A DNA stretch of 64,000 nucleotides, taken from positions 1,364,001 through 1,428,000 of the forward strand of contig NC_017030.1 in NCBI RefSeq assembly GCF_000255295.1, in the 5' to 3' direction. The translations under genes and the position numbers were made by a program. The notes under the pieces are model-generated. The model was not told the DNA's origin and did not search any database. It was given only the letters and a program-made list of their open reading frames with translations. This DNA is from Corallococcus coralloides DSM 2259. GTDB lineage: Bacteria; Myxococcota; Myxococcia; Myxococcales; Myxococcaceae. Positions 1 through 13,000 of the stretch are shown piece after piece; position 1 is the first letter of the stretch; every line of letters begins with the position of its first letter.

Positions 1-1
1 G

Positions 2-3000
2 GAACGAGCGCGCGTCGGACGTGTCATCGCGGGGAACCGCGCGGTAGAGCGCTCGGGCCGCTTCCGTCAGCCCGAAGGACTCCGCGAGCCGGGCCTTCAC
101 GTAGATGAGGCCCGCGTCCGTGGGCGTGTCCGCGCCGCCCAGGTCCATGGCGTCGTCCACCAGCTTTCGCGCCTCCACCAGCTTGCCGGACTCCACCAGC
201 AGCGCGGCGAGCAGGGCGGTGGGCGTCGTGTCTCCCTCCGCGCCCAGGCGCACGGCCTTCTGGGCCCACGCGATGTCCTCGGGCTTCACCCGGCCGCGGT
301 GCAGCGCGGCCCAGGCCAGGGTCCGGTACGCGTCCGCCCCCGCGCCGCCCAGCTCCATCAGCTCACGCGTGGCTTCGTCCAGCCTCGACCAGTCGCCCAG
401 GTTCAGGGAGGCCAGCATCAGCGACTCGAAGCCCAGGCTGTCCGTGTGCAGCAGTCCGAGGCGGCTGTCGGACACCTGGCGCAGCTCCGCCCACCGGCCG
501 CGCTCCGAGAGCATCTCGCGCTTGAGCCAGAAGGCATCCGCGGACTGCGGGACGTCCGAGCGCACCTCGTCCAGGATGACCTCGGCGTTCGGGCTCTGGC
601 CGCTCGCCCGCATGGCCACCGCCAGCGCCATCATCAGCCGGTGCCGCTCCTCTCCTGACGCGTATTGCGCCTGGGCCCGCAGCGCGGCGAGCACGCGCGC
701 GTCCCCCGTGCTCGCGCCCAGGTAGGCGCAGGCGGCGCGCAGGTGCGTCACGCCCTCCGCTCCGGAGAAGCCTCGCAGCGTGTTCGCGAAGGAGGCCAGC
801 GGGGCCAGGCCCGACGGTTCCACCGCGCGGGTGTCCGCCACGGCCCACTCAATCCACACCAGGGCCTGCTTGAGCTTGCCGGCATCCAGCCACCGCAGCG
901 CCTCCGCTCCCAGCGGGCGCGGATCCGTCACCGAGCCCAGCAGGCGCAGCTGGTTGCTCTCGTTCACGATGTACCAGGCGTCCTCGTACACCTGTGCGCC
1001 CAGCAGGAACTTCAGCCGCACCCGGTAGCCGATCTTCTCCTGGCCCTCCACCTTGAGGTCGAGCGCGGCCACCGCGAGGTCCGCCATGGAGGACTCGCCC
1101 ACGGTGTCCAGGGAGGTCCGCGCGAAGCGCGAGGCCTGGGCCTGGAGCAGCTCCAGCTTGCGGTCCAGCGTGCTGTCCTCGCGGTCGCGGTTGGACAGCA
1201 GGGGGCGGATGGTGGCCTTGAACTCCTTCGCGTCGCGCGCCGTCCAGGCCGCCTTGACGATGCGGCGCACCAGCGCCTCCGGCCCCTTCTCCTCCTTCGT
1301 GTTCTTGCCGTCGCGGGCGTTCTTCGCCAGCTCCAGCTGGAACTGGCGGTCCGGATCGTAGGCGCCCTTGAGCGCGGCCTCGAAGAGCTTCACCGCGTCG
1401 CCCGCGCGGCCTCGCGTCAGCAGGTGGTTGCCCGCGAGCGCCAGCGCCTCGCGGCGGTCATCCGGGCCCTCGAGCTCCAGGTCCGCCGCCGCGATGGCCT
1501 CCGGGATGCCCTGGCGTTCCGCCGTGGTCATCACCAGCACCTTCGTGCGCAGCTCCGAGGGCGCGGCCTTGCGCGCGGCCTCCAGCGCCTCGGCGGTGGC
1601 GCCCGAGCGGAACAGGGCCGCGATGAGCCGGTCGTCCACGTCCTGGGCGTGCAGGTCATCGCGCAGGTGGCGCCAGGTGGCCACCGCCTCGGCGAGGGGC
1701 GCGCCCCGGCCGAAGTGCTCGCCCTCGCGGTTGTGCTCCAGCAGGTCCGCCAGGAGCGCGTTCGCGGCGACGTTGTCTGGCTCCAGCGCGATGGCCTTGC
1801 GGCATGCCGCCACCGCGCCCTCCAGGTCCGCGCCCGGCCGCAGCCGCTGGCCCTGCGAGTCATGCTGCAGGACCCACGCGAGCACGTGGTGGACCAGCGG
1901 CGAGGACGGCCGCTGCTCCACGGCGCGGCGTGCCTCGATGCGGGCCTGCTCGCCAAAGCCCAACCGCAAGAGCGTGCCGGCGTAGCGCGCGCGCACCTGC
2001 GCCGAATCCGCGCGCGAGGTGAGCCGCTTCTCGTAGAGGTCCAGGCCGTCCTTCACCCGCCCCGCCTCCACCAGCCGGGCGCCCCGGTCCTCGAACTCAA
2101 CCACCAGCGGCGCCCGGTGCGCGAACGTGGCCAGCGCCGTGCGGAAGGCCGTGACCTCGTCCGGCGTGTAGCGGCGCTTCACGGTGTCGAAGCGGAAGGT
2201 GGCGGTGAGGCCGCCGTCGGACTCGCGCGTGTAGCCCAGCGCGAGCGTGGCGGGCCCCAGGGACAGCGTCTCGTCGCGGGGGACGGTCCGCACGCCGAAG
2301 CCCTGGGGCGGGCGCAGGCGGTAGCGCACCTCCGCGCGGTAGGCCACCGGGAGCACCAGGTCCGCCTTGCGCTTCGCGGGCAGGGCGGGCTTGCGGCCCA
2401 GCTCGTCCGGCAGCAGCTCCCGCACGTCGTCCAGGGAGTCCGGCAGCCAGGCCAGGGGCGAGTCGAGCCGCAGGGGGACGCGCGCGCTGCGCCAGCCCGT
2501 GGTGGCGAAGCGCGCGGACGCGACGTCCAGCTCCAGCCGGAAGGGGCCGGTGCCCTCCTCCAGTGACGTGTGCTTCATGCCCTCCAGGGTGCCCTGGTAC
2601 TGCGCGGTGGCGAGCGCCTCCAGGTTGCGGCGCAGGTCATCCGGGCGCACCGCGCGCAGCATGCGACGGTACTGCACCGCCAGCGAGCCCGACAGCTCGC
2701 GCGTCTCCTTCACGCGGGCCGGGCCTTCGTCGGACAGCTCCACGGTGCGGGTGAAGAGGGCGGTGTTCGCCGAAGGGGGCGCCTCGTCGATGACGGTGAG
2801 CCCCTGCGTGTCCTGCGCGGCCACCAGCGCGTGGCGCCCCTGCAGCTCCGGAGCGAGCATCCCGGCCTCCGCGCCGGGATCCGTGGGGTCGATCCACAGG
2901 GCGGGCGTGCCGGGAATGTGGACGATGGCGTGATTGAAGAAGCCCATGCCCGGAAGCTCCGGCACGTCCTCGCGCCCGGAGCGCACCAGCGCCACGTGGG

Positions 3001-4093
3001 CGGGGATGCCCGCGCCGCGCAGCAGGCCCACGAGCAGCGTGGACATCTCCTTGCAGTCGCCGTACTGGCGCGCGAGCACCTGCTTCGGCGGGGCGGGAAC
3101 GATGGCGGCGGCGCCGAACTCCAGGCCCGTGTAGCGCACCGACTCCCGCACCTCCTCCAGCAGCCGCTGCGCCACGACGCGGCGGTCCTTGGTGCCCTTC
3201 GCGAGCGCGCGGGCGCGGCCCTGGAGCGACGCGCCGTCCAGCTGCTGCTCCACGATGGCGTCATAGGCCCGGGCCACCTCGTTCCAGGAGCGGCCCGTGG
3301 AGAAGGCCACGTGCGGCTGGAAGGCCTGGGCCGCGGGCAGGTCCGCCTCCAGCGCCGTCACGGCGGCGTAGGGGCCGCCCTCGAAGCTCAGCCGCTTGCG
3401 GTCGGACTGGTGCTGCGGCAGCGGCTCCAGCGGCAGCCCCTGGACGCGCAGCGCGAGCTGGGTGCTGGGGGCCACGTCGATGGCCAGGCGCACCTTGCGC
3501 ACGGGCACGGGGCTGGCGAAGTAGAAGTGCGTGACGACGCCCGCGTCGAAGAACGCCTGCGTGTCCTCCACCACCGCCTCCATCTCCACGATGCTGCCGG
3601 GCCGCAGCGAGGGCAGCGGCGCGCGCAACGCGCGGGTGTCGCTGTAGACGTCCGGCGCCGAGTCCTCCACGGGCGCGTCGTGCAGCGTCCCTTCATCCAG
3701 CGGGTGCTCCTTCCCATCCGGCGTGATGACGCGGGCGCGCAGGACGGGGCGCTGCTGGCGCCAGGGGGACCACTCGGCGCGGGCCTCGGCCCACTGGCGC
3801 ACGCCCGCGGCGGTGAGGATGCGGAAGACGTTGCGGTGGGTGGTGCGCCAGCGGTGGGGCCCCAGCTCCTGGTAGTTGCCTTCCCGAAGCAGCACCTCCA
3901 CGTCACCGCCCCCGGCGGGCGCGGGCAGCTTCGCGGCGCTGGAGGCCATGGCGGAGGCGGAAGCCGTGAAGGCCGGCCCTTCCCAGGCCAAGGCGCGCTC
4001 GGCGCCCAGGGCGGGAAGCGCGGCGAGGAGCAGGCAGAGCAGCGTGGAGGACGTCGCGTTCCGGAGGGCCGGAACCGGTGAGGCATTGCGCAT
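2..4093 (-). CDS. Secreted DUF3857/transglutaminase-like/TPR protein (3' end outside window)
   Basis: At least 1364 codons, running off the left edge without a stop. The N-terminus has a basic stretch and a hydrophobic segment (LLCLLLAALPALG), so it is probably exported. A DUF3857-like beta region covers roughly residues 60-230. A transglutaminase-like core follows: YGDCKE with the putative nucleophile Cys347, then FNHAIVH (His) and LWIDPTD (Asp). After residue about 600 the protein is helical and TPR-like, with repeated A/L-rich hairpins. No other frame gives such a coherent product over this span. The start is the ATG at 4093. The substrate is unknown; related domains occur in peptidase and protein-crosslinking folds. 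It resembles the protein at 10046-13708 but has the opposite domain order. Confidence 0.85.
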   Translation of the reverse strand, partial: MRNASPVPALRNATSSTLLCLLLAALPALGAERALAWEGPAFTASASAMASSAAKLPAPAGGGDVEVLLREGNYQELGPHRWRTTHRNVFRILTAAGVRQWAEARAEWSPWRQQRPVLRARVITPDGKEHPLDEGTLHDAPVEDSAPDVYSDTRALRAPLPSLRPGSIVEMEAVVEDTQAFFDAGVVTHFYFASPVPVRKVRLAIDVAPSTQLALRVQGLPLEPLPQHQSDRKRLSFEGGPYAAVTALEADLPAAQAFQPHVAFSTGRSWNEVARAYDAIVEQQLDGASLQGRARALAKGTKDRRVVAQRLLEEVRESVRYTGLEFGAAAIVPAPPKQVLARQYGDCKEMSTLLVGLLRGAGIPAHVALVRSGREDVPELPGMGFFNHAIVHIPGTPALWIDPTDPGAEAGMLAPELQGRHALVAAQDTQGLTVIDEAPPSANTALFTRTVELSDEGPARVKETRELSGSLAVQYRRMLRAVRPDDLRRNLEALATAQYQGTLEGMKHTSLEEGTGPFRLELDVASARFATTGWRSARVPLRLDSPLAWLPDSLDDVRELLPDELGRKPALPAKRKADLVLPVAYRAEVRYRLRPPQGFGVRTVPRDETLSLGPATLALGYTRESDGGLTATFRFDTVKRRYTPDEVTAFRTALATFAHRAPLVVEFEDRGARLVEAGRVKDGLDLYEKRLTSRADSAQVRARYAGTLLRLGFGEQARIEARRAVEQRPSSPLVHHVLAWVLQHDSQGQRLRPGADLEGAVAACRKAIALEPDNVAANALLADLLEHNREGEHFGRGAPLAEAVATWRHLRDDLHAQDVDDRLIAALFRSGATAEALEAARKAAPSELRTKVLVMTTAERQGIPEAIAAADLELEGPDDRREALALAGNHLLTRGRAGDAVKLFEAALKGAYDPDRQFQLELAKNARDGKNTKEEKGPEALVRRIVKAAWTARDAKEFKATIRPLLSNRDREDSTLDRKLELLQAQASRFARTSLDTVGESSMADLAVAALDLKVEGQEKIGYRVRLKFLLGAQVYEDAWYIVNESNQLRLLGSVTDPRPLGAEALRWLDAGKLKQALVWIEWAVADTRAVEPSGLAPLASFANTLRGFSGAEGVTHLRAACAYLGASTGDARVLAALRAQAQYASGEERHRLMMALAVAMRASGQSPNAEVILDEVRSDVPQSADAFWLKREMLSERGRWAELRQVSDSRLGLLHTDSLGFESLMLASLNLGDWSRLDEATRELMELGGAGADAYRTLAWAALHRGRVKPEDIAWAQKAVRLGAEGDTTPTALLAALLVESGKLVEARKLVDDAMDLGGADTPTDAGLIYVKARLAESFGLTEAARALYRAVPRDDTSDARSF

Positions 4094-4319
4094 GGGCGTG
4101 GGCGCGCGCCCGTCCAGACGGGAACCGCGAGAAGGAGGACGCGCGGTGCAAAGCCTAACGAATCGCCTGCGTGGAATGACACGCACGCCCCGTCATGGCC
4201 GCGAGCGGTTTGCGCCTCAATGACTGTTCATATGCGAGGGATTGATTGATTACCGGGTAAGTCAGGTGGGTACGCCAGGACCGGGGAGGACCGGAAGAGT
4301 GCGCTAGTCTCCCGGTCCG

Positions 4320-5462
4320 ATGCCCCGTCTCCTCTCGCCCGCCCAGGCCTGGCTGTTCGGCCGTGGCGTGGACCTCACCGTGTTCGCCGGCAGCGCGCTC
4401 GTGTCCGTGGCCTTCGTGCTGGCCGCGCCGTGGCTGGGCGCGGTGGGGGACACGCCCGCCTGGGCGTGGCTCCTGTTCGTGGTGGGCGTGGACGTGGCGC
4501 ACGTCTGGTCCACGCTGTTCCGCACGTACCTGGACGGCGAGGAGGTGTCGCGCCGCCCGGGCCTCTACGTGGGCGCGCCGCTCGCCGCGTACACGGCGGG
4601 CGTCTTCGCGTACATGGTGTCGCCCGGCGCGTTCTGGAGCCTGTTCGCGTACGTGGCGCTGTTCCACTTCATCCGCCAGCAGTACGGCTGGGTGGCGCTC
4701 TACGACCGCAAGGCGCGTGCGTCCGACTTCGAGCGGCGCCTGGACGCCGCGGCCGTCTACGCCGCCACGCTGGGCCCCGTCGTGTGGTGGCACGCGAACC
4801 TGCCCCGCTCCTTCTGGTGGTTCGTGGAGAACGACTTCCTCTCCGGCCTCCCGCGGTGGATGGGCACCGCGGCGCTGGGCGCGCACGCGGCGGTGCTCAC
4901 GCTGTGGGCGGGCTTCCAGGTCGTGCGCGTCGCGCGGGGCGAGGGCGTGCAGGCCGGCAAGGTGCTGCTGGTGGTGGCCACGTGGGTGGCGTGGTTTGGC
5001 GGCATCGTGCTGGCGCGAGACGACTTCGCGTTCACGGTGATGAACGTGGTGCTGCACGGCGTGCCGTACTTCGCGCTGCTGTTCCGCTACGCACGCGGGC
5101 GCCACGCGGAAGGGGGCTTCGGCGATTGGGGCGTGCTCCTGCGTGCGGGGCTGCCGGGCTTCCTGCTGTTCCTCGCGGGACTGGCGCTCCTGGAAGAGGG
5201 GTTGTGGGACGTGCTGGTGTGGCACGACCGTCCGGTGTTGTTCGGCGACAGTGGTCCCGTCCTGGAGGCGGATGTGCTGGCGCTCGTGGTGCCGCTGCTT
5301 GCGCTGCCGCAGGCCACGCACTACGTGCTGGACGCCTTCATCTGGAAGGCGGGCAGGGAGCCCGCGTTGCTGGCCCGGCTCGGCTGGGCACGGGCGGGCC
5401 AGGGGCCCTCAAACGTCAGCCAGGCGCACAAGGTGGTAGCCATTCCTGGAGGGGGTGAATAG
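4320..5462 (+). CDS. Multi-pass membrane protein of unknown function upstream of trehalose synthase
   Basis: 380 aa with about 8 hydrophobic segments, so an integral inner-membrane protein. Histidine-bearing motifs lie in or near the membrane segments: FHFIRQQYGW, HGVPYFALLFRY and, near the C-terminus, THYVLDAFIWK. Such spaced His residues are common in membrane metal-binding or oxidase-like proteins, but I do not recognise the family and assign no function. The ATG at 4320 is the first start. The stop lies 13 bp before the preferred start of the trehalose enzyme, or overlaps it by 8 bp if the GTG at 5455 is used. The two genes are therefore probably co-transcribed. A 226-bp divergent region separates it from the large leftward gene. 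Confidence 0.8.
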   Translation: MPRLLSPAQAWLFGRGVDLTVFAGSALVSVAFVLAAPWLGAVGDTPAWAWLLFVVGVDVAHVWSTLFRTYLDGEEVSRRPGLYVGAPLAAYTAGVFAYMVSPGAFWSLFAYVALFHFIRQQYGWVALYDRKARASDFERRLDAAAVYAATLGPVVWWHANLPRSFWWFVENDFLSGLPRWMGTAALGAHAAVLTLWAGFQVVRVARGEGVQAGKVLLVVATWVAWFGGIVLARDDFAFTVMNVVLHGVPYFALLFRYARGRHAEGGFGDWGVLLRAGLPGFLLFLAGLALLEEGLWDVLVWHDRPVLFGDSGPVLEADVLALVVPLLALPQATHYVLDAFIWKAGREPALLARLGWARAGQGPSNVSQAHKVVAIPGGGE

Positions 5463-5475
5463 AGCTAGTGGGTCT

Positions 5476-7647
<2,172 letters not shown>

Positions 7648-7669
7648 CCCAAGGGACGGCCCGTGGGCC

Positions 7670-9961
7670 TCAGAGGTTGAAGCCCACGTTGCCCACGGAG
7701 ATGCTGGGTCCGAAGATGAAGGACCACTTGCTGGAGGGCACCACGATGTCGGTGGTGGGGTCTCCGTTGGTGCGCCGGGTGATGTCGCCCCGGAACTCGC
7801 GGGCAATCCATGCCTGCGCGCCCACCGCCGCGCCCGGCCCGATGGGGACGCGCAGGCCCAGGCCCAGCACGGCCGCCAGCGTGGGCGGGAACTGGATGTC
7901 TCCGGACTGCGGCACCAGGCCCAGGCCCATCAGGCCCATCTCGATGCCCAGGAGGCGCTCCTGGCCCTCGTTGTTGAGCAGCGCCAGGCGCGACAGCACG
8001 CCGAAGTTGATGGCCAGCTGTCCCGTGGGCTGCGTCGCGCGGTAGAGGCCCGCGGGGATGGTGGCCATGGTGTAGAGGCGGAACATGCCGCCGCGCACGA
8101 TGGCGGTCCACTGCGCGGACGGCAGGCCCGTGCGGTCCACCGTGGAGAGGGCGTAGCGGGATTCATCCGCGACGTGCGCCACCTGCACGAGGATGCGGTC
8201 GTACTGGCCCAGGTTGCCCTGCACGGGGATGACGCGCATCTCGCCCTTGGGCCGCAGGAACAGGCGTTGATCCACGCTGCTCTCGCCCCGGATGGAGTTG
8301 TCGGACTTCGTCACGGTGATGCGCAGGGTGATTTCCTGGTTGCCCTCCTCCGGCGTGAGGCGCTCGCGGTGGATGATGACGCGGCAGGTGTTGCGCATGG
8401 CGTACTCCAGCCGGTGCGGACGGCTGGGCGGGAGCTTCTCGTCGTTGCCCTCCTTGTCCGCGCAGATGAACTCCACCAGGTTCTCCACGTTGGTGGGCAC
8501 GCTGGCTTCACGCACCGCGCGCTGCACGCGCTCGTTGGTGAGGAACAGGTCGGACGTGGCCAGCTCCGCCGGCAGCGTGGGCAGCCGGTAGCCGAAGCGC
8601 AGCGACACGAAGCCGCCCGCGGTGGCCTCGCCCTGGATGAGCGTGGTGGATTCGCGCATCGTCACGGTGTACGCGCCGCCCAGCGGGCGCAGCACGAAGC
8701 GGCCCAGGCCGCCGTTGGACGCCACCGTCACCTCCGCCGGGCGGTTGGTGGGCACGAAGTCGATGGCGCCGTGGCCGGGCAACTCCAGCGTCGCGCGAGG
8801 GTCCGGCACGGGCTTCGTGTCCGCCGTCTCCGACGCCACCACCGTGCCGTCCACGCGTGAGGTGATGGCGGTGACGGTCACCTGCGGCTCGTTGGTGCCG
8901 CTGGTGCGCAGGAGCACGTAGGTGCCGTCCTGCGCCTTCACCACGCGCTCCACGCGCACGCGCGCGCCGTTCACCGTCCACAAGAGGCCGCGAGGGTCGT
9001 GCGCGCAGGCCGGGTCCAGGCGCATCACCAGCCCGGAGTCCTCCGCGTCGCGCAGCACCGTGCCATCCACCGCGGTGAGGGGGCACGCGAGCACGGGCAG
9101 CGTCTCCGAGAAGGACGTCTCCAGCGCGTCGCCCTTGGCGAAGAACACGCGCGGCACCAGCCTCAGGCGCAGGGCCACCGTGGGGTTCAGCCCCGGCACG
9201 TTGCGGATGGACACGGCGCCTTCGGTCACCTCGCAGCGCGCGGTGCCGCAGTCCACGGACGCGATGGCCTCCGAGTGCGTCACCGCCGCGTAGCCGGGGC
9301 CCTTGGACAGGTCCACGCCGGAGGACTGCACCAGGGGCCGCGTGAGCACGGTGCGGCCGGGGCGCAGGCGGAAGTACTCGTCATCCAGGAAGCGCCCGTT
9401 GGCGTCGTACGTCGCCACGTCCGCGCCCCGGCGGCCGTAGGCGGGGACCCAGAACAACGTCGCGTCCGTGGGCAGGCCGGGCGTCAGTGGGACGGCGCAC
9501 TCGGTGGGGGCGTTGGGCTCCAGGCAGAAGTCCTGGCCGTCCAGGGAGGTCGTCTTCGGATCCACGCCCCGGGGCATCCCGGACCAGGCGATGGCCACGT
9601 TCTTCAGGCCGGTGCCCTTGAGCTCCAGGCGCCCGTCGTCCGGGTAGAACGTGGTGGAGGCGCTGTCGATGCGCGGGAAGGGCCCGGTGGCCACCACCAC
9701 CACGGTGTTGGTGGCCGTGGCGCAGGAGGCCTCGTCCGCGGCGACCTTCAGCTCCAGCGTGCGGTTGGCATCATCCGCGCGCGTGGGTGGCTTGAGCGTG
9801 CGGCCCTCCAGCACCCAGCCGCCGCGCACGGGGCCGCACAGCACGCCCTTGGGGATGACCTCCACCGCCCGTCCCCCTTCGGGGACCTGGACGACCGGGG
9901 CGGCGGTGGCGACCGTCGCCACCAGCAGGCAGCCAAGGACGAGCGCGCGTGCAGGGTGCAT
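7670..9961 (-). CDS. Secreted beta-rich protein, possible outer-membrane barrel C-terminus
   Basis: 763 aa with a clear signal peptide (ALVLGCLLVATVATAA, cleavage near residue 21). Most of the chain reads as repeated beta-sandwich or Ig-like modules rich in T/V/R and D. The last about 150 residues alternate hydrophobic and polar residues with many glycines and end in aromatic-poor FNL, compatible with a small outer-membrane barrel or surface domain. Six or more cysteines suggest disulfides. No catalytic motif is visible and I do not recognise a named family. It follows the TPR/transglutaminase-like gene on the same strand after a hairpin, so it may have its own promoter. The start is the ATG at 9961. 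Confidence 0.8.
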   Translation of the reverse strand: MHPARALVLGCLLVATVATAAPVVQVPEGGRAVEVIPKGVLCGPVRGGWVLEGRTLKPPTRADDANRTLELKVAADEASCATATNTVVVVATGPFPRIDSASTTFYPDDGRLELKGTGLKNVAIAWSGMPRGVDPKTTSLDGQDFCLEPNAPTECAVPLTPGLPTDATLFWVPAYGRRGADVATYDANGRFLDDEYFRLRPGRTVLTRPLVQSSGVDLSKGPGYAAVTHSEAIASVDCGTARCEVTEGAVSIRNVPGLNPTVALRLRLVPRVFFAKGDALETSFSETLPVLACPLTAVDGTVLRDAEDSGLVMRLDPACAHDPRGLLWTVNGARVRVERVVKAQDGTYVLLRTSGTNEPQVTVTAITSRVDGTVVASETADTKPVPDPRATLELPGHGAIDFVPTNRPAEVTVASNGGLGRFVLRPLGGAYTVTMRESTTLIQGEATAGGFVSLRFGYRLPTLPAELATSDLFLTNERVQRAVREASVPTNVENLVEFICADKEGNDEKLPPSRPHRLEYAMRNTCRVIIHRERLTPEEGNQEITLRITVTKSDNSIRGESSVDQRLFLRPKGEMRVIPVQGNLGQYDRILVQVAHVADESRYALSTVDRTGLPSAQWTAIVRGGMFRLYTMATIPAGLYRATQPTGQLAINFGVLSRLALLNNEGQERLLGIEMGLMGLGLVPQSGDIQFPPTLAAVLGLGLRVPIGPGAAVGAQAWIAREFRGDITRRTNGDPTTDIVVPSSKWSFIFGPSISVGNVGFNL

Positions 9962-9972
9962 GTCCCTGCTAA

Positions 9973-10010
9973 AGCACGGAGGGCCGCATCCGGGTCAAGC
10001 CCTCCGTGCT
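9973..10010 (-). terminator. Hairpin after the DUF3857/TPR gene
   Basis: A perfect 11-bp inverted repeat (AGCACGGAGGG / CCCTCCGTGCT, arms 9973-9983 and 10000-10010) with a 16-nt loop lies between the stop at 10046 and the next start at 9961. Only a short TT follows on the minus strand, so it may be a weak terminator or an attenuating structure rather than a classical intrinsic terminator. Confidence 0.55.
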
Positions 10011-10045
10011 CATGTGACACCCGCAGGCGACGCGAGTGTCCGCGA

Positions 10046-13000
10046 TTACCGCGAAGCCGTCTTCTGCCCCGGCCCCTGGAGCAGGATGCGGCGGCCGAAG
10101 GCGCGGTCCACGCGGCCCAGGAACTCACGGAACTGCGGGTACTCGTCCGCCTTGATGCGGGCGACGGAGAGGGCCACCTCGCCGTCGGCGACGAGCGCGC
10201 CGTTCTCCACGCGGTAGCTGAGCTTCACGCGGCCGAACTTCGTGGTCTCCTCCACCGCCTGCGGCATCTCCGCCACGGTGTAGCCGCCGGGCAGCGTGTA
10301 GCGCAGCTTGAAGGTGTTCACCCAGGGGCTCTGCATCACCAGGTCGAAGCGGCGCTCGGCGAGCGACGCGTACGCCTGCTGGTACGTGCGCCCCGTGCCG
10401 AAGGGCAGGAAGCGCAGGCTGCCGCCGGGCAGCACCTCCGCGTAGCGCGGGATGCCCATGTTGAAGTCCAGCGTCACGTCGTCGTCCAGGCGGGTGGTGT
10501 CGCTGAGCTTCACCTCGCGCACGGTGAGGCCGGGGAAGCTCTGCGCCCAGGCGCGCTCGAAGGTGGACTTGCGCGTGGACTCCGGGCGGTAGGCGCGGCG
10601 GTAGTCCGGCGCGGACTGGCCGGACACGCTGCTCTGGCCCTTCACGTCCGCGCCGCCGTCAGGCCGCAGCGCCACGTCCATGGCCAGCGTCGTCTTGTTG
10701 TCCTCCGCCTTCGCCTCCGGCGTGGTGAGGAAGTTGCTCGTCCCGTTGGGGTCCACCACCAGCACGTTGGCCACGCGGTCCGCGGAAGGAAGCTCCTTGG
10801 CGCCGTGGAACTCCGCCGTGCCGTCCAGGTACAGGTCGAACTTGGGCACGTACGCGATGGCGTGGTTGAAGGCCGCCAGCGACGCGGGCTCCGCGTCCAG
10901 CGCGCCCAGGTTGCGCATGCGCAAGAGCACCAGCCGGCTGTCCACGCCCGCCACCTTCAGCATGGAGTGGATGAGGCTCGCCTTGTCCTTGCAGTCGCCG
11001 AAGCGGCGGGCCAGCACGCGGTCCACCCGGTACGGCTTGAAGCCGTGGATGCCGAACTCCAGCGCCACGTAGCGGGTGTTGGTGACGACGAAGGAGTAGA
11101 TGGCGCGCACCACGGCCAGCTGGTCCTTGCGGTCCACGCCGGTGAGCACCTGGTCCACCGTGGTCTTCAGCTCCGCGTTGGGCTGGAGCTGGTCGCGCAC
11201 CAGGCCCCACCAGTAGTGGCCCACCTGGTCCCACGTCTTGTACGTGGAGATGTGCAGGTTCTGGGCGACCTCCGCCCAGCCCGGCATGCCCGGCTCCGGC
11301 ACCACCTTGGAGACGTGCTTCGCGCCGAAGCGGTACACGGTGCGGCCGGACTCGGGGGACTCCTGCTGCTGGTCCACGCCGGCCAGGCGGCTCTTGTTCC
11401 AGTACAGCGGCCGCTCCTTGGGCATGTCCACGACGTACTGGAAGCGCACCTTCGGGTAGACGCCCTGCACGCTCTCCACGTCACCCCAGTAGTCGGACAG
11501 CAGGTTGTCCTGCGCGGTGTCGTCCAGGCGGTAGGTGAGCTCCAGCGTGTCACCGGCGGCCAGCGACGGGAACGACAGGATGCGGGCGCGGGCGTCGTAG
11601 TACATGCCCGTCCACGGCTCGTTGATGTTGCGGTCCGCGTCGCCGTAGCTGTCCACCACGGAGCCGTCCGGCTTCGTCACGCGGGCGCGCAGCACGCGCA
11701 CCTCCTGGCGGTCCGGCGAGTACGTCACCGGAATGCTGCGGAACGCATCCACGCCGCGCTGGTTGTAGACGCGCACCACCATCTGCAGCATGCGGCTGGA
11801 CAGGCCGCTCTTCTGCACGCGCACGTAGGTGTTGTCGACGAGGTACAGGGCGTCCTCGTGCACGTAGCCCTCGGCCTCCTTGGACAGGGGCTTCGCGTCC
11901 ACCAGGTACTGGGTGCCCGCGGTCTCGGACTCACCCTTGAGCGTGCGCAGGGCCTCCTTGAGGCCGGGGTTCTGCGGGCGCAGCTGCAGCGACTTCTCGA
12001 AGGCGGCCAGGGCGGGCTCGCGCTGACCGGCGGCGAGCAGCGCGCGGCCCTCGCGCTCGTAGACCTCCGGTTCATCCGGGGAGAGCGCCTTGGCCTCCGT
12101 GAAGAGGGCGGTGGCCTCCTCCACGGCGCCGTTGGCGGCCTTGAGCTCCGCCAGCCGCACGCGGCTGCCGTTGTCGAAGGGGTTCAGGTCGGTGAGCTTC
12201 GCGTACTCGCGCTCGGCGGCGTCCACCTTGCCCGCGTCCGCGAGCATGGAGGCCAGCTGGCGGCGGGTGTTGGAGTCGTCGTAGCGCAGCGCCAGCACCA
12301 CGCGCATGCGGTCCATGGCCTCCTGGGCGCGGCCCAGCTGACGGGACGCCGCGGCGGCCACGCGCACCACGCGGGGCACGCGCGGCTGCTGGCGGAAGGC
12401 CTCTTCAATCAGCGCGTGCGCCCGGGCGCGCTCGCCCAGGGCTTCCGCCGCGCGGGCGAGCAGGAGGCGCGCGCCCGGCACGTTGCGGCCGTCCTCCACC
12501 TCCATGAGGGGGGCGAGCAGCGGCTGCACGCGCTCCGGGTGGCCGCGGTCCATCTCATGATCCGCCAGCGCCAGGCGCGCGGGGGCGTAGGTGGGGTCCG
12601 CCTTCACGGAGGCCTCCAGGAAGCGGCGGCGCTCGTTGAGGTCGTCCGTCTGGGTGTTGGCGGCCAGCACTTGCAGGCGCGCGTCGTTGGGGGCGTTCTC
12701 CGCGGCGAGCGCGGCCTCGGCGCTGGCGGTGTGCTCGCGCTCGTCATACGCGCGGAAGAAGGACAGCACCTGGGCGTAGTCGCCGCGCAGGGCCGCGTCG
12801 TCCGGGTTCTTCTCCACCAGCGCGCGCAGCGAGGAGGTCAGCGTGGGCAAGGGCTGCGGCGCGGGCGCGGGCATGCGCTCCAGCGCGGGGGCCTTGGCGG
12901 GCAGCGAGGCGCGGGCGGAGGCCGTCTCCGAGCGCAGGTAGAAGCCCAGCGGACCGGACTCCTGGCACACCTTCACCAGCACCCGGTTGAGGCCCTTCTT

